Below, in pieces: positions 1 to 11,701 of a DNA stretch of 64,000 nucleotides; within the stretch, counting starts at the first letter, position 1, and every line of letters starts with the position of its first letter. Under the pieces are notes generated by a model, which ran no database searches, was not told where the DNA came from, and saw only the letters and a program-made list of their open reading frames with translations. The DNA lies in NCBI GenBank assembly GCA_027475525.1, contig JAMWFC010000054.1, positions 2,472,468-2,536,467 of the forward strand. Direction: 5' to 3'. Both the position numbers and the translations under genes were made by a program. Origin of the DNA: Macrolepiota albuminosa. Lineage: Eukaryota; Basidiomycota; Agaricomycetes; Agaricales; Agaricaceae.

Positions 1-247
1 GTCCATGCTGCTAGTAGTTATGCACCTGCAAATTCCATCAGTTTGGTGCTAGTCTCAAGTTGGATTTTCTGGAGGTTGTTGACATCAATAATGTAGGCCT
101 GTCTATCAAGGCCTTTTACCACTATACCATTCTTAATATCGGTGGATCCTCCTCTTTGCTTTAACTTTCCTCCTTTTGCTCCTTCTCACACTGCTAGGTG
201 TGCAGCCTTCGACTCTTCAATCATCTTGCCAGCCATACCTCCTCTGG
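1..247. other. Unassigned stretch at the window edge
   Basis: No complete gene is visible. The minus strand can be read as a short peptide containing DIKNGIVVKGLDRQ, interrupted by stops, which may be the edge of a decayed coding sequence cut by the LTR that begins at 248. I do not recognise it. Confidence 0.3.
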
Positions 248-890
248 TGTAGCATAGTACACTATGTGGCATTGGCCACATAGCTTTTAGTTAGTAGACT
301 AGCAAATATTATATTATATTTATTATAATATAATATTATTTACATACATATAAATATGTATATCTTTGCTGCTTAGTAAGCAGCTTATTTTTGTATTATA
401 CTACATAGTCAATAGATCGGACTGGTCTGATTCTGTGCAGTGTGACTATTAAGCTCTCACAAACCTGTAACTTCATTATATTTTTTTGAATCTGCCAGCT
501 AGGATCTATTGCCTAGCATCTGACATTAGTCGCAGAGTTTGTTGACAGAACTCTATCAGCTTCTTGAGCTTCTTGCACAGTCACACTGTGCAAATTTCAA
601 ACAGGAGATTGATGAGTAACTCTATACCTGCAGTTACCACTGACGGTGGGTGGAATGCCCATGACCTATGGGGCAACCCAGCAGACACTCAGGACATGCA
701 AACATCCAATGTGGGCCAATTAAGACTCAAGGCTCAAGATCAAGGTCAGAGCACTGACCTGTCCAAAAATGAGAGTGAGGCCTGGAGAGCTGAGAGCTTG
801 CAATATGATGGCCAGCAATGGCCTTGGGACAAGATGCCAGGGAGATTAACTCTCTCAGTTACACAGTTGCCAGGAGGACTTTGACAGTGA
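248..890 (+). mobile_element. 5' fragment of a Gypsy element of the Gy-C family (LTR plus start of gag)
   Basis: The segment matches, in the opposite orientation, the 5' end of Gy-C at 57,515 down to about 56,880. Both start with TGTAGC, carry a CTATGTGGC/GCCACATAG hairpin, an AT-rich tract, a GCTGCTT...AAGCAGC motif and the same leader before gag. The match stops near 890, inside gag, so this copy is 3' truncated. The exact LTR/leader border was not resolved. Copy identity is visibly lower than that of the two Gy-A LTRs, suggesting an older insertion. Confidence 0.75.
612..884 (+). pseudogene. N-terminal gag fragment of the Gy-C family
   Basis: The reading starts at MSNSIPAVTTDGG and aligns with MSNPIPAAPTDGG at the start of the Gy-C gag on the minus strand (ATG at 57,151). 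It continues through a polar segment and ends at PGRLTLSVTQLPGGL followed by TGA. In Gy-C the same place continues into Arg-Ser-rich sequence, so the TGA here fits a CGA-to-TGA change. No capsid, zinc-knuckle or enzyme domain is left. It is a dead remnant. Confidence 0.65.
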
Positions 891-1566
891 TGACACTCAA
901 ATTGAGCTGAGTACTGTGTGCACTATTACTAGTACAGCTACTTAGCCAATATAGCTTTGGGCTTGCTAAGTGTGTGAGAGAGTCTCAGACAGGTCCTAAA
1001 GAACACACAGTAGGCAAGAGGGTGGTGGCAAGGAAAGTGGATAATTGGAGGCACTTGTGTAAGGCTCTAAAATGTGGTTACAGGGTGCTAAGAGTCACTG
1101 AGGAAAAGCGCTAAGAAATGCAGGAGAGTTGCTAAGGAAAGGTGCTAAGAGGCGGAGAAGAGAGTTACTAAAAGAAAGTGCTAAGTATTAGCACCTAGAA
1201 TGAGACAATAAAAAGACAAGGTTGCTTAGTGGATCTAAGCACAAAAGCCAAGCCATAGTTGCAAGGCACTAGAGAGAGAGAAAAAAAAACCTAAAGTAGA
1301 GTCCCCTTGCTTGACATGGTCAACAAGAGGTAGTCTGTTGCATATGATGACCAAAATGTTGGAATATGATCTCTACTGCCAAATTGATTGTATACTACTA
1401 ACAAAAAAGTAAGTATTTATAGTAAAGGAAGTTAGCCAATGCTAAGAGACTAAGCACTGCTAGAGGGTGGTGAACTGATGAGAATGTAAGTAAATGATGT
1501 GAATTGAATTGTATAGTAAAAATGTCCATAATGATGCTGTCATAGAAATACTTCATCATTCCATCC
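891..1566. other. Non-coding stretch between element fragments
   Basis: No supported gene. The sequence repeats GCTAAG-type motifs (for example around 1,085-1,190), which suggests a decayed LTR or other repeat, but no second copy is present in this window to define borders. Confidence 0.4.
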
Positions 1567-1757
1567 TGTCATGACCCCTCCCCGGGACATTCCTGGAGCC
1601 CCATCTGGGAGCCTCTCTCCTCAACCCCACAACGTGCCCCACCCCCACAACTACCAATGCTGCCATCACACGCATCAAAGACCGCCATCACCTAGCACCC
1701 CCAGCAACCCTGCATCACGGACCCCGGGATCAACCGCCATCAACAATCAGATCACGC
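1567..1757 (+). mobile_element. Gy-B Gypsy element, first part of its 5' LTR
   Basis: Begins TGTCATGACCCC and aligns with the Gy-B copy at 57,516-57,665. It breaks at 1,757 exactly where Gy-A starts, and its continuation is at 14,998. Joining the two parts gives an LTR of about 750 bp ending near TCTGACA at 15,557. This is the host into which Gy-A inserted. Confidence 0.75.
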
Positions 1758-2830
1758 TGATAGGCTTCTACTCAGACTGAGCGCATCAAGGGACATTATA
1801 GGCCAACCGACACTTGACGTACTCAGGACTCTAGCGACCAGTTGAGAATATAGAGCAGCTCTAGCTCTGGCAACCTACTACAGGATTTAGACATTTATCC
1901 TAATCCCTAGCTACCAAGCCTTCAGCACACTCCATTCACCTATCCCAGGGACAAAGGAGGCTCATAATGTATAGCACTAACACGACGGCAGGAGAGGACT
2001 CTAACTAAACTCCGATCACTTCCAGAAGGAGCCAGCAGCAGGTGCTGCCATTTGATGAGGCACTTCAATCAGAAGTCTAAAAGGATCAATGACGGCGGCA
2101 CTGGATATACTTAAATCCGACATCTGGACCTGTCAGAAACTGATACAATGTGTAGCGCTGACATTAGCGCTCATGGCGTCTGTCAAGGATTTTCCAACCA
2201 TACCCTGGAACAGCCTGGCCAATCGGAGTTATATTAAAAGTGAGCAGACTCATGCAATTCTAAGCCAATATAGAGTCGCCGCTGGTCGCCGTGGGTCAGA
2301 ACGCTGTTAGTCGTCGTCATCCATGTGCAAAAGGTCACCGTTGACAGGTCACCATTAGAGAAAACTACGAGGAGAGGCGCTAGGAGGTAGCGCCACAGAT
2401 GGACTTGTATCTTGGCAAACACAGTAGTGCATAGTATATAAAATAGCTACTTTACATGTATATAACAACGAATTGTAACCTCTTGCACACAGACAGTTAC
2501 ACTCAGCGTTCAAATCATGCTAGCCTCCTTTGACTTCGTCACTAAGTCGGGTGCTAGCCTCGTCTATCTTGTCTTCATCATTTATGGTGCCACCTATGGG
2601 CCCAATATGCTGCGCTACTCGTCTTTTCTTCAATATCTTTGTTTAAACTACAACGCTTACTGTCTGCCAGGTAGCCCCTAAAGCGCTATAACTTAGCACA
2701 TCGTTTTATCACCTCCACTTGAGCACACCGGGACCCTGTCAGGACTCCTCATAACTATGCATGCCAGGCACTGGAGACGGCGTTGTACTGTGTATACGTT
2801 CAGCGCACCCAACCCCAGTTGGCGTCATCA
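1758..2830 (+). repeat. Gy-A 5' LTR
   Basis: Starts TGATAGGCTTC and ends GGCGTCATCA, in TG...CA form. It matches 13,921-14,993 along its whole length, and a third copy lies inverted at 22,185-23,269. Of the first five differences between the two Gy-A LTRs, three are at CpG sites (CG against TG or CA). Confidence 0.92.
2435..2444 (+). promoter_or_regulatory. Putative TATA box of the Gy-A LTR promoter
   Basis: TATATAAAAT lies in the LTR about 395 nt before its end and is conserved in the 3' LTR (about 14,598) and, inverted, in the solo LTR. It is the obvious candidate for the LTR core promoter. Confidence 0.5.
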
Positions 2831-2833
2831 TTT

Positions 2834-2849
2834 TGGAGCCCACCGCGAG
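2834..2849 (+). other. Putative primer-binding site of Gy-A
   Basis: TGGAGCCCACCGCGAG begins 3 nt after the LTR end. The leading TGG is what a tRNA CCA 3' end would pair with. The tRNA was not identified. Confidence 0.45.
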
Positions 2850-4093
2850 ATGTTCTTCTGAGACAGAATTCCGCCAGAAACTCGAGCCCAGCAACAGCGC
2901 CGCCTCCTGTTGAAGAGCGTGTTTGAACCAAGTACCACCGACTCACCACACTTACCAGGCGCACTACCGAGACACACTTTGGATCAGGAGCTTGAGGCCG
3001 CCCCAGATAGCCTAGCTAAAAGCTTTTTCCCTTTTTCCCAACCGTTTGAGTACTTAGCAGGCAAAAACCATACGCCACTTACTCCTCTAGAAGAGTTATC
3101 TAGGTTATTATCGCCAGAACCTAGCAACTCAGAGCCAACTGAGCCGGTACCTACGACATCGACGCTAAGTAACACGAGCACCACCACCCTTCCTACCTCG
3201 ACAAACACACCTATCAGTATGGATCAGCTGAACAATCAGCGCATGCCGCCCAGAAACCACTTTTCGTCACCAAAATGGGACAAAACAAAGCCCCGTGAAC
3301 TAACGCAGTATTTCAAAGAGTTGGAGTATTTGCTACGTGATTGCTGGGTGACCGACAATACACAGATGAAGGAATACGCCGCCAGATACGTCTCATACGA
3401 TACAGCCGAATCATGGACAGGGTTGAAGGAGTTCCAAGGACTTACTATTGACGCAGCACCAAGGCCTTTTACCTATGATGAATGGAAAAAGGCTATCATT
3501 CATTTATATTCTGGCGCTGAAGAAGCTACGCATTATATGGTAATGGAAATCCAGAAGCTAGTACAGGACACCTTTGCGGCCAGGATCTATACTCTAGGAG
3601 CGTTATCAACTTATTATCGTGATTTCCAGCAGATAGCAAGATAGCTGGTCCAAAATGGGAAGTTATATGGGAACGAGGAGTGCTGTTTGTTTCAACAAGG
3701 ATTCCTGACCTCGTTATGGACTAAGATTGCGCGACGTCTGGAAATCATTATGCATGACCATCACCCTGAGGAACCCTATGACATAGAAAAGGTCTTTGAG
3801 GCAGGAAAGTGGGTATTAAAGGGCACGGATATGGGTATACCATTACAGCGACCTGGTGCGGACCATGGAGGAATGGCACCCAAGCTAGAGTCGCTAGCAC
3901 CTAGCGCCGCCAATGACCATAATGGGTACATCAAGAAGGAGAATTTGGAAAATGCCATCAACAATGCAGTTGCTAATGTCATGAATAAACTGGAAACGTT
4001 GATCTTGACGAGTCTTTTGGCGCCTAGAAACAATGTACAGATGGGACTTTGCCATTTTTGTGGCGAGGCAGGACATACCATGACCAGGGGAGG
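2850..4093 (+). pseudogene. Gy-A gag
   Basis: The frame opens at ATG 2,850 directly after the LTR, hits TGA at 2,859, and runs on through an acidic/Ser-Thr-rich N-terminus and a capsid-like region (residues such as WDKTKPRELTQYFKELE) to a second stop, TAG at 3,642. It then continues to a CCHC-type zinc knuckle (CHFCGEAGH, about 4,051). Within the knuckle the frame shifts to the one used by the protease segment, and the last Cys is read in the new frame (4,094). Gag would package the element RNA into cytoplasmic particles. It is inactive here. Confidence 0.75.
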
Positions 4094-5413
4094 TGCGCTA
4101 TCCTTGAACAGTATCTGCGACAAGGGAAGGCATGCCGTGGAATGGACGGGAAACTAGTCTTACCTTCGGGCACTAGCATTCCCCTTTATCCCAAACATAA
4201 GACATTCTAGGGACGCATTGACGAGTGGCACCGTCGGAACCCCAGGAACTTAGCGACAGGCAACCTGAATAGCACGGCGACAACAGAAGCCGAGGCAACT
4301 CCTCAACAAGCACTAATTCACGAAGTACTCCAGCTAAACACTATCAGTGACCGACCTACGCTGTCCTGCAAGGAGAGAATTGAGATGCTAGAGAAGGAAC
4401 TGAAGTCGCTAAAGAATCAGGTTTTTGATGGAGTAGAAATCAAAAAGGGCAAGCAGCCTTTAAAGGATTATAGACCGTTGGGCATGACGACAGGCCCCGC
4501 CCCAGCACCAGCCTCAACCTCTAGCGCTAACAACGAAGTACCTGAAGTAACCAAGGCGCCGGCCATTCCGGAGCCACCACTACATCCTTACGCTGGTCTT
4601 GGGGGCAACTACGCCCCACCCCTTAATCGCAACTTTGGCGCACCAGATAAACCTACAGGGGGATATCGACCCACAGCACCCATATACGATCTAAAAAAGT
4701 CTAAGGTAGTTTTTGATCGCATCATGCAAAGTCAGGTTATGCTATTGGTAGGGGAGTTATGCAGCGTGGCGCCAGATGTCAGGAATCAGATGCATACCAT
4801 GGTTACCTCTCGACAAAATGTAGCTAACAATGTAATGACGGTGGACAAATGTGATGACACGCTGCCTGGTTTCGCATACACAACCGAGGCGGTAGCACTG
4901 GAAATCAAGGAAGAGGCCGCGCCACCCAAAGAAGCTACGTCCATTGACCCGGTTGAAACTTACCTCAAATCGCTAAGATCTAGCGACGATCCTGCCATCT
5001 TAACTGTAGCCCAAGACTCCCATGCGATTTGCTCAATTATGCTGACAGTTGATGGGAAAAGCAAAATAGAGTCTATTGTGGACAGCGGATCACAGATTAT
5101 TTCAATGGCTGCTGATGTCGCTAACAAGCTAGGCATCATTTACAACTCCACGATAATTCTTAACATGCAGAGCGCTAATGGCATGATTGATCAATCCTTG
5201 GGGATGGCCCAGAACGTGCCATGTGCTATTGGCAATCTTACACTCTATCTGCAAATTCACATACTTAGATTGCCAGCATACGATTTACTATTGAGGAGGC
5301 CCTTCGATGTGCTAGCTCGATCAGTAGTCAAGACAACATCCGAAGACAAAACAACACTAACTATTAGCGACCCTAATTCTGGGGTCAGGAGAACGGTACC
5401 GACATTTCCCTGA
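4094..5413 (+). pseudogene. Gy-A aspartic protease region
   Basis: The frame entered at 4,094 runs through CAILEQYLRQ and LVLPSGTSIPLYP, has one TAG at 4,208, a coiled/charged linker and a Pro-rich segment. It reaches the retropepsin-like core SIVDSGSQIISMAADVA with the DSG catalytic motif (about 5,085) and ends at TGA 5,411 after PTFP. The stop at 5,411 sits where an Arg would be compatible. The protease would cleave the Gag-Pol precursor. A further frame change leads into pol. Confidence 0.75.
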
Positions 5414-5466
5414 GGATGGTTCCAGAAGCCAGGACTGAGAAAGCGATCTTACGTTAGCAACAAACC

Positions 5467-8400
5467 TTGCGAGTGTTTTCCGGCGCCATCAAGGAGATGA
5501 GTGATGAGGATCATGGAGATGAAGCGCTTATCTTGAACTATAATCATCGGACTGGGCAAGTAACATTTATATCACATACCCCTTTAGCCCCTGAAATCTT
5601 GAACACTTCTATGTTGCTTACTAGCAAAGCTTTATCCTACTTATACCTCACTGCATCCGATATTACTGAAAATCTTTCAACAGACACTTATTTCGTTTCT
5701 ACTCCTGATTCTAAAGAACCTTTGATATCCGGTTTCGCTAGAAACCAGAGTTCCATTTACAATACGTTTGCTAACAACAGTACCCCTAAGTGCAAAGGGG
5801 TTCAGGTTAAAAAGAAGTACAAGCCAGTAGCGCTTAAAACAAAACCAGTAGCAAGCGGCATACCGGAAGAATTTTGCATCGAGAGAAAGATCATTGGCAA
5901 CCCGTTAGCAACCCTTCCCGAGCTTAATCTGAACCCGCCACCCTTCAAGCCTACCGGACGATTTATGGAAGAATGACGGGCGCTATTCCTTAGCGCCCAT
6001 AATACAGGCTTTCTATTGATGGCGGAACTAGATGTATTGACCGACATTATGCAAAAGCAAAACAAAGCATTTGCTTGAGAGGATTCAGAATGCGGTAAAC
6101 TTAGAACTGACTTCTTTCCACCAGTGGTTATACCAATGATACCTCACGTACCTTGGACCGAGCATAACCGACCTATACCACTGGGTATTGAAGCCAAAGT
6201 TTGCCAAATTATTCATTCCAAAATAGCGGCAGGAGTTTACAAGCCTTCCAATTCGGCCTACCGATCACGATGGTTTTGTGTACTGAAGAAAAATGGGAAG
6301 CTACGTATAGTTCACAGTTTGGAACCGCTAAACAAAGTCACAATTTGTCATTCAGGAGTACCGCCCTTCCCCGATCACGTTGCTGAATTGTTTGTGGGAA
6401 GAATATGTGGCGCTACCCTGGATCTGTATGTTGGCTATGACAAGCGTTTAATTCACCCTTCCTCTCACAACTTGACGACATTTCAAACGCCATTTGGAGC
6501 GCTATGACTGGTTACACTTCCCATGGGATGGACAAATTCGGTACCCATATTCCACGACAACATTACGTTTATTCTACAACCTGAGATACCCCACTATGTG
6601 CTTAGTTTTATCGACGATGTAGGAATTAAGAGCCCAAAAGATTGGTGCCTTGTAGATGGCAAGCCCAAAGTGCACCCGGAAAATCCCAATATCCACATGG
6701 CGCTATGGGACTTCTTCCAATTGGTTAACCGGGTGCTCCAGCACATGAAGTATTGTGGCAGAACGTTCTCAGGACACAAGTTGGTTCTTTGCGCACCACA
6801 ATTTAAAATTTTAGGGCACGTTTGCACACCAGAGGGCAGGATCCCTGAGGAGAGCTGATTAGCGCTTCTGGAAAAGTGGGGAGTCTGCCATAATCTTTCA
6901 GAAGTTCGCGTGTTTCTAGGCACGGTAGGCGTGCTGCACATGTTCATACACCATTTTTCACATCAAGCGCACGCGCTAAATTGCTTAACTCGTTCAGGGG
7001 TCCCCTTCAAATTTGGACCCGACCAAATTAACGCCCAAAAGGATTTAGTGAAGGCGCTGCAGGAAGTGAAGCCATTGGTACCCATTGACTATACTACGTC
7101 CAATCCCGTTATACTTGCCGTTGACACCTCTTACATTGTGGTTGGCTTCTTTTTATGTCAATGTGATGGTGCGAATCGAAAAATCAGGTGCTACAATTGC
7201 TTCGGATCGATTACCCTAAATGACAGAGAATCACGCTATAGTCAGCCCAAACTGGAATTGTATGGATTGTTTTGAGCGTTCCAGGCGCTACGCATGTATC
7301 TTATTGGGGTTCGAAACCTGATTGTTGAAGTTGACGCATGCTACATCAAAGGAATGCTCCAGAATCCAGACATTCAACCTTCGGCTAGCATGAATTGCTA
7401 GGTAGTAGCAATACTAATGTTCCACTTCAAGCTCGTGCACGTTAAGAGTGCGTTTCACAGACCTGATGGACTATCTAGACAACCTAGGCAGCCAGAGGAC
7501 AAAGCGCTAGATGAAAGCGATAATGACATATTTGACGACTGGATTGACTGGTTGCACAGTTTCATACATATTATTCAATTGCCTATTTCGGCCCTTCACA
7601 AAGACCGACCTATTTCGACATGGCTACACCCTATCATCCCGTATCAACCTAGACCATATCAGGCTCCATCAACTTTTTACATGGCCAGTATCTATAACGT
7701 CGCTAAGCCATCTAATGATCTAAAGATAGTTGAGGAACCCAGACTCTTACAGGAAGATAGTCGCAACCTCCCATATTCAGCGGTACCTTGTAGTGCCAAG
7801 GCTAAGCCAGAAGACCAACAAGTTGATCAGGTTAGGAAGTGGCTACAGGATTTGCACTGACCATCAGACCTTACAGATATGGAATACACCACCTTCATTC
7901 GATACACAACAACTTTCTTTATAGTTGAGAATCAGCTTTGGCAACGAAATAGGGCTGGCACTCACAAATTGGTAATCAAACCAGATGGCCGCATTAGGAT
8001 TCTGCACGCTATGCATGATGACTTGGGACATTGAGGACTCTACGCGACACGGGCGAATTTATTGGAACATTTTTGGTGGCCTCAAGTTAGCGCCGATATC
8101 ACATGGTATATTCGCACTTGTCATCTCTGCCAAATCCACCAGACGCGCCAAGTTCTTATTCCCCCAACTGTAGCGACTCCAGCATCATTGTTCGGAAAGA
8201 TATATATTGACACTATGCACATGCCAAAGTCGGGGCGCTACAAGTACATTATCCAAGGAAGGTGTTCTTTGGTACATTGGCCGGAGTTCCGTATGCTCCA
8301 GCAGGAAAATACTGACGCTATAGCTAAGTGGCTCTTCGAAGATATTATTTGCAGGTGGGGAGCACTTCACAAGATTGTTACAGACAATGGAGCGCCAATA

Positions 8401-9177
8401 GTTAAGGTGCTTACCTACCTCGCTAAGAAATACAACATACAGCATATTCAAGTCTCAGGATACAACAAACGCACTAACGGTATAGTGGAAAGGCCGCATT
8501 TTGACGTACAACAGGCACTGTTCAAAGCGGTAGACGGCGACGAAAGTTGCTGGAGTGAAGCGACTTATTTGGTCTTTTGGTCTGAACAAGTTACCGTACG
8601 AAAGAGGATGGGCTGTTCTCCTTACTACACGGTGACTGGCACCCATCCCCTGCTCCCAGCAGATGTTGTGGAAGCGACGTACTTACAACCCCCGCCTAAC
8701 TCAATCCTGTCCTCTACCAATCTGATTGCTAGGCGTGCTATTGACTTACAACGGCGCATGGAGGATCTAGAGCGTCTACACAAGGTGGTATTTCAAGCTA
8801 GACGACAGGCCACATTGCGATTTGAGAGCGAGCATAGCGCTACTATCTGAGACTACAACTTTACAACTGGCGCCTTAGTACTAATGTGCAACTCAAAAAT
8901 CAAAGTCACCCACAACAAAAAGATGCGACCCTGATACCTAGGACCCCTCATAGTAGTTTTCTGCAATAGGGGAGGCATCTACGTACTCTGCGAGTTGGAT
9001 GGCTCAGTGTTGCATCGGCCAGTAGCGGCGTTCCGGCTCATTCCCTACTTAGCACATAAACATATTCCACTACCTTTGCCAGCGCTAGACATTGACACGG
9101 CCAAACTGCAAGAGCTTGAAGAGACCAAGTTGGTGGACGATGACAAGATCACTCCTGATGACGAAGAGGAACAGTAA
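5467..9177 (+). pseudogene. Gy-A pol: reverse transcriptase, RNase H, integrase
   Basis: One frame runs the whole 3.7 kb with no frameshift but with ten stops: TGA at 5,974, 6,076, 6,505, 6,856, 7,273, 7,858, 8,032, 8,848 and 8,932, and TAG at 7,399. Reverse transcriptase follows about 6,120 (RWFCVLKKNGKLRIVHSLEP; LPMGWTNSVP; active site FIDD near 6,608). RNase H-like sequence is near 7,110-7,270 (AVDTSYIVVGF, SQPKLELYGLF). Integrase has an HHCC-like finger around 8,020-8,130 (TCHLCQ) and core residues in IYIDTMHM and KIVTDNGAP. A C-terminal GPY/F-like module ends with ELDGSVLHRPVAAFRLIPY. Several stops fall where CGA-to-TGA would restore a sensible Arg. The enzyme is dead. Confidence 0.88.
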
Positions 9178-9686
9178 AAGACCACGAGAAACGAGGTGCC
9201 AGCGGTTAGCGCCTCCTGCTATGGACTTAAAGCATGCGACAGCAACCACAAAAGGGTGAATAAATAGATGATACTAATACAGGCGGCACTACCAAACTAT
9301 CTTTGACTACAAAATCTAAGACAACGACAAAGACCGCCGACGAGGGCCCTTGACTCGCTCCTTGTGTCACCTATAGGCAGGAGGAGCACCAGAAGGGGGA
9401 CACATCGCAGTGTTAGGTGGCGTGGGAGGAGTGACTGGAGGGGGAGGCACTGGAGCGTGAGGAGGCATGGGAAGAGCGACTGTAGGTGGAGCATGGGAAG
9501 GGCCCGGGGGAGCAGCGGAATGAGCAGGGGACGAGTACTACCCAGTCTCATCCAGGCGACACTCTAAAGCCATAAAAGGAATGACCATGTGGGCAAGCAC
9601 GGCTCTACTAGCGCTAAGGTTAACAAGAACCGGAAGGAGGAGCCATGAAAGGCTCTAGAAAAGGGCAAGGAGTTAGCTAACCAAGG

Positions 9687-10922
9687 TCAGGAGAAAAGGG
9701 GTATAGGCACTAACCAAACTCCCAGTCTCGTGGAGTAGGCTATGGAGACTGAAAGCGGTACTGGTAACGGGCTCCTACAAAACGCATAAGTATTACCTAA
9801 AGCACACGCTAATGAAGGATTTATGGTGACTAGAGCAGGGTCTGTATCTATCTCCCATTCGTCGGAGGCCGCTAGCAGAATCTGGTACTGGTGCACAAGG
9901 GTCATGATGTTACTGTTCTCATGCAGAAAGCCGCCAGCAGGCATTAGCACAAGAAAGTGCTCGGACAGGGCGGTGAACAAGTACAGAGTCATCAAGAAGG
10001 AGGGAAGGTTCTGGCATGATATGATACTAACTGGGTTAACAGCGCCAGAACCCATGAAATACCTCAAGCTGCTTGCAGGGTCGCAGATACTTGGGAACTC
10101 CTACATGCACAAAACAATCACGGGGGGGACAACAGCGATGCATTTCATATAACTACGACAAAAGAAATCAACTAGCCAAAATCTGTCAGCCTGGTGGCGC
10201 CATGGAAAAGAAGGAGCCGACTTACATAAGCAACATAGGAGATGGACAAGCATCAAGGACCGGGCAAAAGAAGAGGCCTGGGAGGCCTCCAGCCTTCAGT
10301 AGGACCATGAAAAAGCCAGCCACCAGTAGACGAGCAGGGTGCCTAGCGAGGCAACGCGTTAGAAGGAAGAAGACGGGGTAGTAAGGTGACAAACCAGATA
10401 GTGACTCTCCTCCAGCAGCAACTCAAGACGCTCTTTTGTTTCCTTGGTTGTGATTTGCTTTATTTGGCGACTATCAGAAGAGAAGAAGAGCAAAAAAGGC
10501 AAGAGCGCACCTGAAAAATCCAACTCCAGTTCTTCTCCATACCAAAACGAGTCAGTGGCAGGTCGTCATTCCAAATCTCACAAGCCACACGAAGTAGCTG
10601 GCAGCAACGACCTAACTCAGCGACTCTGTCAGTCAGTTCAGGCACGCCAATGGCTGGGTAATGGTGGAAAAAGGAGGTTGCACATTCCAAGAAGGTGGGG
10701 GGATCAATCATGAGATGAGCACGATCACAGCGGAGAGACCACACGATGCCAGTTGGGCTTTCCATCGCGAAGACTGATGAGATCCCGTCGTAGCATGGGC
10801 AATTTATAGGGCTTGGGCAGTGTTTCAGCTAGCGACAGCGTGGGAGAGCACTTCTCAAGGGGCTTGGACCCTGACACAGACACGAACCAATAAGATGCGC
10901 CTATCTCATTTTTAGGCCGCAC
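9687..10922 (-). other. Antisense coding-like segments downstream of Gy-A pol
   Basis: Three minus-strand open stretches look more protein-like than chance: 10,922-10,725 (start MRPKNEIGASYWF), 10,765-10,460 (LMIDPPTFLECATSFFHH) and 10,067-9,687 (GSGAVNPVSIISCQNLP, then a 126-residue open run). They overlap or lie a short distance apart in different frames, as exons of one gene or frameshifted remnants would. A Pro-rich stretch follows near 9,550-9,300. I do not recognise the product. They may be the downstream part of the antisense gene at 11,702-13,774 or a second gene. Confidence 0.35.
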
Positions 10923-11345
10923 AAAGGGGAAGTTAACCTTCGAGATCTAGCGCTTATAGCCACCATCACCAAATAATCATAAGCAATCAGTGGCACTCTA
11001 TTTCTTATACATTAAAACTTCTTGCATGAATCGACTTATTTTTCTACAGACAATACCTATTTCTTCCTAGGCTGGCGTGATATTGGCTATTGGGTCGTGC
11101 TGGTAATAGGGGTTTTCTATGCCATGATGATTTACTGAGTGTTTCCCCTTTTTCTTACTTTGTATTTTAATTACTTACAAACTGACAATTTTGGAACAAG
11201 GAGGGGAGCATTTATTTTAGTGTGGCTATCGCAAGACTACGTATCAAAAATTACAAAGTTCGCAAAGGTTCAAAGCACTACAGGCCGGTGACTACGCATC
11301 TGACTTAGAAGGAGCAGGATCACCCAAAGGAAGCAAGTCCCTGTC

Positions 11346-11594
11346 CTAAATGGCATTACTCGCTTGCCACTCGAGTGCATCAGTGATGTCATCATGGAGC
11401 TCAAGCAGGAGGAGCTCACGGCGCGCTAAGGTGGAGACATGAGGACGTAGGAGGGCGAGTTTGCTACCGATGACGTCGGTCGTGTCCTCGACCTGGCAAA
11501 GTTGTTGATGAAGATCGGTGGCAGGACAAAGGGGAGTGATGGGATAAGAGAACTCATCCCCAAGCCAAGGGTAGGCATTGCTGGAAACGCGCAT
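11346..11594 (-). other. Antisense open segment, possible 3' exon
   Basis: An 82-codon minus-strand stretch (start MRVSSNAYPWLGDEF, end LEWQASNAI then stop) follows the antisense zinc-cluster gene. A good intron donor, GTAAGT, occurs between the two (rc of about 11,670). It may be an alternative last exon of that gene. Function unknown. Confidence 0.3.
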
Positions 11595-11701
11595 GGTGGA
11601 GGGAGGAGTCCAGAAGGGATTGAACTTAGCGGAGGTCAGAGAAAAGGCAAACTGACTAGGAAATGCAGACTTACTCGAACGGTTATGGGAGCATGGGGGG
11701 T

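Noticed and set aside
5467..9177. TGA readthrough or codon reassignment in Gy-A pol
   Set aside because: TAG stops also occur, host genes use TGA as stop, and CpG-site differences between the LTRs give a simpler explanation. Kept only as an alternative to test.
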